Positions 14,835 through 20,727 of a stretch of 20,727 bases of DNA are shown piece by piece. Within the stretch, counting starts at the first letter, position 1. Every line of letters starts with the position of its first letter. Position numbers and translations under genes: made by a program. The notes beneath the pieces were generated by a model, which saw nothing but the letters and a program-made list of their open reading frames with translations, had not been told where the DNA came from and made no database searches. Source of the DNA: CALZJC01 sp041574955 (GTDB lineage Bacteria > Acidobacteriota > Thermoanaerobaculia > Multivoradales > JAHEKO01); the NCBI GenBank assembly GCA_041574955.1, contig JBFGNS010000079.1, positions 1 to 20,727 on the forward strand, given 5' to 3'.

Positions 14835-16166
14835 TCACAGCACGAGCCGCCTCAGGTCCGACAGCACCTGGCACAGATAGGTGGTGAAGCGCACCGCCAG
14901 TGCGCCGTCGACCACCCGGTGGTCGTACGACAGCGACACCGGCAGGATCAGCCGGCCCGTCACCTCGCCGTCGCGCCACACCGGCCGCTCGGTGGCGCGC
15001 GAAACCCCCAGGATCGCCACCTCCGGCGCGTTGACGATCGGCGTGAAGGCGGTGCCGCCGATGCCGCCGAGGCTCGAGACGGTGAACGAGGCGCCGCGCA
15101 GCTGATCGGGCTTCAACTTGCGCTCGCGCGCCTGCGCGCTCACCTCGGCCAGCTCGCGCGCCAGCTCGAAGACGCCCTTGCGGTCGACGTCGCGCACCAC
15201 CGGCACCACCAGCCCTTCTTCGGTGTCTACAGCCACCCCCAGGTGGTAGTAGCGCTTGAGCACCAGGCTCTCGCCGTCGGGGTCGAGCGAGCTGTTGACC
15301 TTGGGGAACTTCTGTAGCGCCGCGACCGACGCCTTGAGGACGAAGGCCAGCGGCGTCAGGTTGAAGCCCTCGGCCTTGGCCTCGCCCTTGTGCTGCTGGC
15401 GGAACGCCTCGAGCTCGGTGATGTCGGCCTCGTCGTGCTGGGTGACGTGCGGCACGTGGAGCCACGCGCGCCGCAGGTTGGGGCCGGAGATCTTCTGCAC
15501 CCGGGTGAGCGGCACGCGCTCGACCTCGCCGAACTTGGAGAAGTCGATGACCGGCATCTCGGGCAGCGCGGCGCCGGCCGCGGCGGCGGGCTCGGCGAGG
15601 GTCTTTTTGACCCAGCTCTGGACGTCTGGCTTGAGGATCCTGCCCTTGCGGCCGCTGCCCTGCACCCGCGACAGATCGACCCCCAGCTCGCGGGCGAACC
15701 GCCGCACCGCCGGGCTGGCGTAGGCCTTGACGTGGGCGGCCTGCTCGATCACGGCGCCGGTGTCGGGCGGCGCGAGGGCAGCAGGCCGCGCCGCGGGCTC
15801 GTCGGGTGTCTCGCGCCGGGGGCCCGTGGATTCCGGGGCCTCGGAGCTCGCGGGCTCCGGTTCGGCACCAGGCTGGGCGGTTGCCGTCTCGCTCGGCTCC
15901 TCCTCGGCCGGTGCCTCGGCGGCGGCCTCGTCGGCCTCGACCAGCAGGATCACGTCGCCCTCGCCCACCTGGTCGCCGGCCTTGACCTTGATCTCCACCA
16001 CCTTGCCGGCGAGCGGCGACGGCACGTCCATCGACGCCTTGTCGCTCTCCAGCGTGATCAGCGGGTCGTCGACCGCAATCGCCTGGCCGTTGGTGACCAG
16101 CACCTCGACCACGTCGACCTTGCCGGAGTCGCCGAGATCGGGAACCCTGACCTGCTCGTTGGCCAC
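14835..16166 (-). CDS. aceF: Pyruvate dehydrogenase E2, dihydrolipoyl acetyltransferase
   Basis: The 443-residue product is the core of the PDH complex and transfers acetyl from the lipoyl arm to CoA. Domains in order: a single lipoyl domain (about 4-78, Lys43 in ESDKASMDVPS), an acidic Pro/Ala/Glu linker (about 80-145), a peripheral-subunit-binding domain (ASPAVRRFARELGVDL...GRKGRILKPDV, about 147-183), a second linker, and the catalytic domain (about 215-443). The catalytic domain has DHRVVDG (His416, Asp420). Some gamma-proteobacterial enzymes carry three lipoyl domains; this one carries one, with another on E3. The GTG start at 16166 lies 11 nt after the aceE stop and has GAGG at good spacing. 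The open frame extends upstream to 16577 only as an overlap with aceE. Confidence 0.93.
   Translation of the reverse strand: MANEQVRVPDLGDSGKVDVVEVLVTNGQAIAVDDPLITLESDKASMDVPSPLAGKVVEIKVKAGDQVGEGDVILLVEADEAAAEAPAEEEPSETATAQPGAEPEPASSEAPESTGPRRETPDEPAARPAALAPPDTGAVIEQAAHVKAYASPAVRRFARELGVDLSRVQGSGRKGRILKPDVQSWVKKTLAEPAAAAGAALPEMPVIDFSKFGEVERVPLTRVQKISGPNLRRAWLHVPHVTQHDEADITELEAFRQQHKGEAKAEGFNLTPLAFVLKASVAALQKFPKVNSSLDPDGESLVLKRYYHLGVAVDTEEGLVVPVVRDVDRKGVFELARELAEVSAQARERKLKPDQLRGASFTVSSLGGIGGTAFTPIVNAPEVAILGVSRATERPVWRDGEVTGRLILPVSLSYDHRVVDGALAVRFTTYLCQVLSDLRRLVL
16014..16055 (-). repeat. 42-bp identity between lipoyl-domain codes (aceF copy)
   Basis: This is the aceF partner of the identical 42-bp tract at 14516-14557, covering the SDKASMDVPS codons of the lipoyl domain. 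Confidence 0.75.
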
Positions 16167-16177
16167 CGCCGCGCGCC

Positions 16178-18874
16178 TCAGACTTCCCAGGGGTTGGGAG
16201 CGTCGCGCTCGATGCCGTAGCGCTCGATCGCCTCGCTCACCCGCTCGACCGGCAGTTGCCCGTCGTCGGCCAACGCCTTGAGCGCCGCCACCACCACGTG
16301 GTGCCGGTCGATCTCGAAGAACCGCCGGAGCGTCTCGCGCAGGTCGCTCCGGCCGAAGCCGTCGGCGCCCAGGGTGACGTAGCGGCCGCGTATCCACGGA
16401 CGGATCTGATCGGCCACCGCCCGCATGTAGTCGGTCGACGCCACTACCGGCCCGGAGCGGTCGGCCAGGCACTGCTCGACGTGGCTGGTGCGCGGCTCGG
16501 CATCGGGGTGGAGACGGTTCCAGCGCTCGGCGGCGAGGCCGTCGCGCCGCAGCTCGTTGAAGCTCGGCACGCTCCACAGGTCGGCGGCGACGCCGAACTC
16601 CTCGGCCAGCAGCTCGGCGGCGGCCACCACCTCGCGCAGGATCGAGCCCGAGCCCAGCAGCTGGACGCGCGGCCGCTCGCCCTTGCCCTTCTTCTTCGGC
16701 CGGGGGGCTTCGCGCAGCAGGTACAGGCCCTTGCGGATCGCCTCCTCGACGCCCTCCGGCATCGCCGGCTGCGGGTAGTTCTCGTTGTGGATGGTGATGT
16801 AGTAGAAGACGTCCTCGCCCTCGGCGTACATCCGCCGCATGCCGTCGTGGACGATCACCGCCAGCTCGTAGGCGTAGGTGGGGTCGTAGGAGACGCAGTT
16901 TGGCACCGTCGAGCTCAGCAGGTGGCTGTGGCCGTCCTGGTGCTGGAGCCCCTCGCCGTTGAGCGTCGTCCGCCCCGAGGTGGCGCCGAGCAGGAAACCC
17001 CGCGCCCGCTGGTCGGCGGCCGCCCAGATCAGGTCACCGACTCGCTGGAAGCCGAACATCGAGTAGAAGATGAAGAACGGCACCATGTGGATGCCGTGGT
17101 TGGCGTAGGCGGTGCCGGCGGCGATCCACGACGACAGTGAGCCGGCCTCGGAGATGCCCTCCTGGAGGATCTGACCGGTCTTGTCCTCGCGGTAGTAGGC
17201 CAGCTGGTCGCGGTCCTCGGGCGTGTAGAGCTGACCGCGGGGGGCGTAGATCGCCACCTGGCGGAACAGGCCCTCCATGCCGAAGGTGCGGGCCTCGTCG
17301 GCGACGATCGGCACGATCGCCTCCTGGATCGCCTTGTCACGCAGCAGCGTCATCAGGATGCGGACGAACACCATGGTGGTCGACAGCTCGCGCTCGCCGC
17401 TGCCCTCGAGCAGGGCGCTGAACGCCTGCAGCTCGGGCACCTCGAGCGGCGGCGGCGGCTCCGGCCGGCTCGGCAGGTAGCCGCCCAGCTTCTGGCGGCG
17501 TTCGTGCAGGTAGCGCATCGAGGCGCTGTCGTCGGCCGGGCGGTAGAACGGCAGATCGGCCAGCTGCTCGTCCGAGATAGGGATGTTGAACCGATCGCGG
17601 AACTGCTTGAGCGCGTCCTCGCCCATCTTCTTCTGCTGGTGGGTGATGTTCTGCCCCTCGCCGGCCTCGCCCATGCCGTAGCCCTTGATGGTCTTGGCCA
17701 GGATGACGGTGGGCTGGCCCTGGTGCTTGACCGCCGCGGCGTAGGCGGCGTAGACCTTGTCGGGGTCGTGACCGCCCCGCTTCAGCCGCCACAGCTCCTC
17801 GTCGGACATGTCGGCCACCATCTCGGCCAGCTCCGGGTACTTGCCGAAGAAGTGCTCGCGCACGAAGGCGCCGCTGCTGGCGGCGTAGGCCTGGTACTCG
17901 CCGTCCACCACCTCGTCCATCCGGCGCCGCAGCAGGCCGGTGCGGTCGCGCGCGATCAGCGGGTCCCAGTTCGAGCCCCAGATCACCTTGATGACGTTCC
18001 AGCCGGCACCCCGGAACACCGCCTCCAGCTCCTGGATGATCTTGCCGTTGCCGCGCACCGGGCCGTCGAGCCGCTGCAGGTTGCAGTTGATGACGAAGAC
18101 CAGGTTGTCGAGCTCTTCGCGCGAGGCCAGCGAGATGGCGCCCAGCGACTCGGGCTCGTCCATCTCGCCGTCGCCCAGGAAAGCCCAGACCTTGCGGTCA
18201 CCGGCATCGATCAGGCCGCGGTTGTGCAGGTACTTCATGAACCGCGCCTGGTAGATGGCGGTGATCGAGGTCAGCCCCATCGAAACGGTCGGGTACTGCC
18301 AGAAGCCCGGCATCAGCCAGGGGTGGGGGTAGGACGACACGCCGGGGCCGTTGACCTCGCGGCGGAACAGCGAGATCTGCTCCTCCTCGAGCCGGCCCTC
18401 GAGAAAAGCGCGGGCGTAGATGCCGGGCGAGCTGTGGCCCTGGAAATAGACCATGTCGCCGCCGTGCTTCTCGCCGCGGGCGCGGAAGAAGTGGTTGAAG
18501 CCGATTTCGTACAGGTTGGCCACCGACTGGTAGGTGGCGATGTGGCCGCCCAGGTTGCTCCCCTCGCGGTTGGCCTTGACCACCATCGCCATCGCGTTCC
18601 AGCGCAGGATCGACTTGATCCGGCGCTCGAGCGACGGATCGCCGCGCCGCGGCTCCTCCTGGTGCGGTGGGATGGTGTTCATGTAGGCGGTGGTCGCGTT
18701 GTACGGCAGGTAGGCGCCGCTGCGCCGCGCCTTGTCGACCAGCGCCTCGATCAGAAAGTGGGCCCGCTCCGGGCCGTCACGCTCGATCACCTCCTCGAGG
18801 GCGTCCTTCCACTCCCTCGTTTCCTCGGGATCGATGTCCTGCTCGAGCGTGTCCAGTTCGGCTTCCATCTTCAT
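16178..18874 (-). CDS. aceE: Pyruvate dehydrogenase E1, homodimeric AceE type
   Basis: The 898-residue thiamine-diphosphate enzyme decarboxylates pyruvate and acetylates the lipoyl group of E2. Its length and colinear sequence match the single-chain AceE family (about 890 aa) rather than the alpha2beta2 type. Visible features are the N-terminal E2-contact region, YNATTAYMNTIPPHQE, the substrate-binding stretch VYFQGHSSPGIYARAFLEGR, the ThDP/Mg motif GDGEMDEPES (from Gly234) ending at NCNLQRLDGPVRGN, and KTIKGYGMGEAGEGQNITHQQKK in the inner loop. The C-terminal transketolase-like part includes ATSGRTTLNGEGLQHQDGHS. I take the ATG at 18874 (MKMEAEL) because GAGGTG lies 8 nt upstream; the TTG at 18892 has no comparable site, and ATG 18868 is a close alternative. 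It heads the PDH operon and is followed by aceF after 11 nt. Confidence 0.95.
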   Translation of the reverse strand: MKMEAELDTLEQDIDPEETREWKDALEEVIERDGPERAHFLIEALVDKARRSGAYLPYNATTAYMNTIPPHQEEPRRGDPSLERRIKSILRWNAMAMVVKANREGSNLGGHIATYQSVANLYEIGFNHFFRARGEKHGGDMVYFQGHSSPGIYARAFLEGRLEEEQISLFRREVNGPGVSSYPHPWLMPGFWQYPTVSMGLTSITAIYQARFMKYLHNRGLIDAGDRKVWAFLGDGEMDEPESLGAISLASREELDNLVFVINCNLQRLDGPVRGNGKIIQELEAVFRGAGWNVIKVIWGSNWDPLIARDRTGLLRRRMDEVVDGEYQAYAASSGAFVREHFFGKYPELAEMVADMSDEELWRLKRGGHDPDKVYAAYAAAVKHQGQPTVILAKTIKGYGMGEAGEGQNITHQQKKMGEDALKQFRDRFNIPISDEQLADLPFYRPADDSASMRYLHERRQKLGGYLPSRPEPPPPLEVPELQAFSALLEGSGERELSTTMVFVRILMTLLRDKAIQEAIVPIVADEARTFGMEGLFRQVAIYAPRGQLYTPEDRDQLAYYREDKTGQILQEGISEAGSLSSWIAAGTAYANHGIHMVPFFIFYSMFGFQRVGDLIWAAADQRARGFLLGATSGRTTLNGEGLQHQDGHSHLLSSTVPNCVSYDPTYAYELAVIVHDGMRRMYAEGEDVFYYITIHNENYPQPAMPEGVEEAIRKGLYLLREAPRPKKKGKGERPRVQLLGSGSILREVVAAAELLAEEFGVAADLWSVPSFNELRRDGLAAERWNRLHPDAEPRTSHVEQCLADRSGPVVASTDYMRAVADQIRPWIRGRYVTLGADGFGRSDLRETLRRFFEIDRHHVVVAALKALADDGQLPVERVSEAIERYGIERDAPNPWEV

Positions 18875-18951
18875 CTCGACAGCACCTCGCAAGCCCCGTT
18901 GCAGGCCGTTTTCCGATTCGACGCCAGCTGCAGCCCGCCAGGGCGTATCCG

Positions 18952-18960
18952 GCGATTCTA
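18952..18960 (-). promoter_or_regulatory. Likely -10 element of the PDH operon
   Basis: TAGAATCGC on the coding strand is identical to the element before ppa. The hexamer (18960-18955) lies 80 nt before the aceE ATG, so unlike ppa this gene would have a true leader, and it does have an SD. No convincing -35 is seen. The gap between the sialidase-like gene and aceE is 123 bp. Confidence 0.45.
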
Positions 18961-18997
18961 CCCCGACGCCCGGCGCCGGCCGCCAGGCGGTGGGGTC

Positions 18998-20257
18998 CTA
19001 GGTCGGGACCGGCACCGCGCTCAGCGGTACGGCGCGCAGGCGGATGCGCTGGCCGTCTTCCGGCAGGGTGTCGACCCACGCCAGGAACAGGGTGCCGTCG
19101 CTCCGCACCAGGCGAGGGAAACCGCTCTTGCGCGAGGCGCCGGTAGCCGCCACCGCCAGCATCTCGCCCATCCGGCCGTCGGCCAGCACCCGCCTGAGGC
19201 GCACCGAGCCGGCGTCGCCGGGCGACGCCAGCCAGCTGACCACCGCCCCTCCAGCGCCGTCCAGCACCAGGTCCACCCGGCCGAGCGGCTTGTAGCTGTC
19301 GATCGCCCGCGGTGGACCGAAGCTCGCCCCGGCATCGGTGGAGAACGCCACCTGCACCCTGGGCGTCTCGCCGGCACCGGTGAACCAGGCCGTCGCCACC
19401 GTGCCGTCCGCCGCCGCCGCCTCCGGCCCGTTGACCGGACAGCCGGCGATCGTCCAGCCGTCGTCGAACGGCAGCGCCGGCTCGCTCCAGCCGTCGCCGG
19501 TCCGCCGCACCACCGCCACGTCGCGCACCTCTTCGGCGCTGCGGTCGCGGTAGACCACCAGCGGCCCCGCGGCGGTGGTGACGGCATCAGTCGAGCAGCA
19601 CTCGCACACCCGCTCGTCGAGCACCTCGCGCTCACCGACGGTGTCGCCGACCAGCGCGGTGCGCAGGGTCATCGCGCCGCCGGCCTCCATCTCCCGGCCG
19701 TCGAGCCAGAAGGCCCGCAGGCCGTCGCGATCGACGGCGTAGGAGACGAAGCCGTGCTCGGTCGCGGTGTCGTCGTCGTTGAGCCGTCCGAGAGGGCTCC
19801 AGCTCGCACCGCCGTCGAGCGAGCGCGCCAGGAAGATCGAGTAGGCGTAGACCGGCTCGGCGGTCTTGGCCAGCCAGTGCACGACCAGCGAGCCGTCGGC
19901 GCCGGCCGCCAGCGCCGGGATGTCGGCCCAGTTGGCGAAGAAGTTGTCGCCTTCGGCAACCGTTCGCGGCGGACTCCACTCATCGCCGTCGAGCCAGGCG
20001 ACCTGCAGCCGGTGGCCGGGGCCGCCGCCGAGCTCGGCCGGCTCGAGCCAGCTGGCGTACAGCCGCTCGCCCACCAGCAGCAGGTTGGGGGCCAGCGCAC
20101 CCGCCGCCGCCGGCGGATCGAGCTGCCTGCCGGCGGTGAGCTCCACCGGCCCCGCCTGCTCGGCGGCAGGCGGCGGCACCGGCGCGCCGCCACAGCCCGC
20201 CGCCAGCCACGCGACCAGCGCCGCACCGGCTGCCCACGACTTCCCGCCCGTGCCCAC
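18998..20257 (-). CDS. Lipoprotein with sialidase-like (BNR) propeller and CxCC motif
   Basis: The 419-residue product has a lipoprotein signal peptide ending in LAAGC (lipidated Cys22), so it is membrane-anchored and outside the cytoplasm. The mature part is a beta-propeller with Asp-box repeats SLDGGASW (146-153) and STDAGASF (306-313), the fold of sialidases. The conserved catalytic Arg triad and Tyr of true sialidases are not evident to me, so glycosidase activity is doubtful. The centre has VCECCST (Cys218, Cys220, Cys221) followed by AGCPVNGPEA (Cys273). Clustered cysteines in an exported protein suggest disulfides or metal binding. The GTG start at 20257 lies 9 nt after the sodC stop, with a weak SD (GAGAGACGAG), so the two are probably co-transcribed. 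Confidence 0.75.
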   Translation of the reverse strand: MGTGGKSWAAGAALVAWLAAGCGGAPVPPPAAEQAGPVELTAGRQLDPPAAAGALAPNLLLVGERLYASWLEPAELGGGPGHRLQVAWLDGDEWSPPRTVAEGDNFFANWADIPALAAGADGSLVVHWLAKTAEPVYAYSIFLARSLDGGASWSPLGRLNDDDTATEHGFVSYAVDRDGLRAFWLDGREMEAGGAMTLRTALVGDTVGEREVLDERVCECCSTDAVTTAAGPLVVYRDRSAEEVRDVAVVRRTGDGWSEPALPFDDGWTIAGCPVNGPEAAAADGTVATAWFTGAGETPRVQVAFSTDAGASFGPPRAIDSYKPLGRVDLVLDGAGGAVVSWLASPGDAGSVRLRRVLADGRMGEMLAVAATGASRKSGFPRLVRSDGTLFLAWVDTLPEDGQRIRLRAVPLSAVPVPT

Positions 20258-20266
20258 CTCGTCTCT

Positions 20267-20727
20267 CTAGCCGTACGCCGCGCCGCTCAGCTCGACGACG
20301 CCGCAGGCCAGTCGTCCGCCGGCCGCGCCGGTCGGCTGCGACACCAGGTCGTCGGCCTTCTCGTGCACGATGACCGCGCGGCCGACCACCGAGCCGGCGC
20401 CCTCGGCCACCGTCAGCATCGTCGAGCTGGCCTCGTGGTGGGCCGTACCGTCCACCATGACCTCGATGTTGCCGAGATCGCCGGCGTGGCGCTCCATGTC
20501 GCTGGGCGCGCCGTGCGGCATGTCGGTGGGGTTGAAATGGCCGCCGGCCGAGGTGAAGTCGGCGGCGCTGCAGTCGCCGACCTCGTGGACGTGGAACCCG
20601 TGCATTCCCGCCGGCGCGCCGGTGATGTGGGCGACGATCTGGACCGCGCCGCCCGACTCGGTGAAGGTCCCCGCGCCGGCGATGCTGCCGCCCTCGCGGG
20701 CGGTGAGGGTGGCGCGCGCCACCAGCG
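20267..20727 (-). CDS. sodC: Cu/Zn superoxide dismutase, N-terminus cut by window end
   Basis: At least 152 codons are present and the frame stays open to the window edge, so the start and probable signal peptide lie outside. The enzyme converts superoxide to oxygen and peroxide, usually in the bacterial periplasm. Numbering from the GTG codon at 20722 as residue 1, the Cu ligands are His44 and His46 in HGFHVHE, His62 in SAGGHFNP (bridging) and His120 in VVGRAVIVHE. The Zn ligands are His62, His70, His79 and Asp82 in RHAGDLGN. Cys51 and Cys140 (GDCS, LACGV) form the conserved disulfide. All metal ligands are intact. The GTG at 20722 is not a likely true start because the first beta-strand is already under way there. 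It is the first visible gene of a pair with the CxCC lipoprotein. Confidence 0.93.
   Translation of the reverse strand, partial: LVARATLTAREGGSIAGAGTFTESGGAVQIVAHITGAPAGMHGFHVHEVGDCSAADFTSAGGHFNPTDMPHGAPSDMERHAGDLGNIEVMVDGTAHHEASSTMLTVAEGAGSVVGRAVIVHEKADDLVSQPTGAAGGRLACGVVELSGAAYG

Noticed and set aside
12941..14887. 648-codon open frame on the + strand opposite lpd
   Set aside because: It mirrors a clear E3 gene and shows no recognisable motif.
16167..16577. Upstream extension of aceF into aceE
   Set aside because: It would overlap aceE by 400 bp with biased sequence. The GTG at 16166 has an SD and starts the lipoyl domain as in the family.

Overview
This is a very GC-rich, densely coded bacterial chromosomal segment. 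Two genes at the left end read rightward and every other gene reads leftward. The Hanks-type kinase fused to a C-terminal PD40/TolB-like propeller, the HXXEE membrane protein, the homodimeric-E1 pyruvate dehydrogenase operon with a lipoyl domain on E3, and the overall composition suggest an Acidobacteriota-type genome (perhaps a Thermoanaerobaculia/Holophagae relative). That placement is inference from gene content. No rRNA, tRNA, transposase, phage gene or CRISPR array was seen.

Layout. 1-185: two near-identical copies of a long palindromic repeat, followed by the promoter of a boxD-type aldehyde dehydrogenase (212-1774, +) and an extended SDR reductase (1839-2921, +). 2940-3569 (-): small exported protein of unknown function, convergent with the SDR. 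3848-6466 (-): membrane serine/threonine kinase with propeller. 6612-9740 (-): a tight five-gene run, in transcription order inorganic pyrophosphatase, HAD hydrolase, 122-aa exported protein, exported HExxH protein, twin-CBS protein. The last four are joined by three successive 4-bp start/stop overlaps. 9955-12596 (-): GT39-type membrane glycosyltransferase overlapping an HXXEE membrane protein. 12854-18874 (-): aceE-aceF-lpd pyruvate dehydrogenase operon with a structured 160-bp gap between aceF and lpd. 18998-20727 (-): Cu/Zn superoxide dismutase (cut by the window end) followed by a lipoprotein with a sialidase-like propeller and a CxCC motif.

How the genes work together. The PDH operon encodes all three subunits for pyruvate to acetyl-CoA. 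BoxD and the SDR probably handle acyl-CoA/aldehyde intermediates, but no other box-pathway gene lies in the window. The pyrophosphatase run mixes a housekeeping enzyme with exported proteins of unknown role and is the least explained gene cluster. SodC and its neighbour are envelope proteins.

Most noteworthy non-coding signals: (i) the duplicated palindrome with alternative hairpin pairings at the left edge; (ii) a shared TAGARTCGC-type -10 element upstream of three leftward genes, with several starts so close to the -10 that transcripts may be leaderless or nearly so; (iii) inverted repeats between aceF and lpd; (iv) a hairpin that contains the stop codon of the CBS gene. I found no complete new defence or mobile system. 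The best candidates for undescribed biology are the coupled HAD/exported/HExxH/CBS cluster and the CxCC lipoprotein beside sodC.
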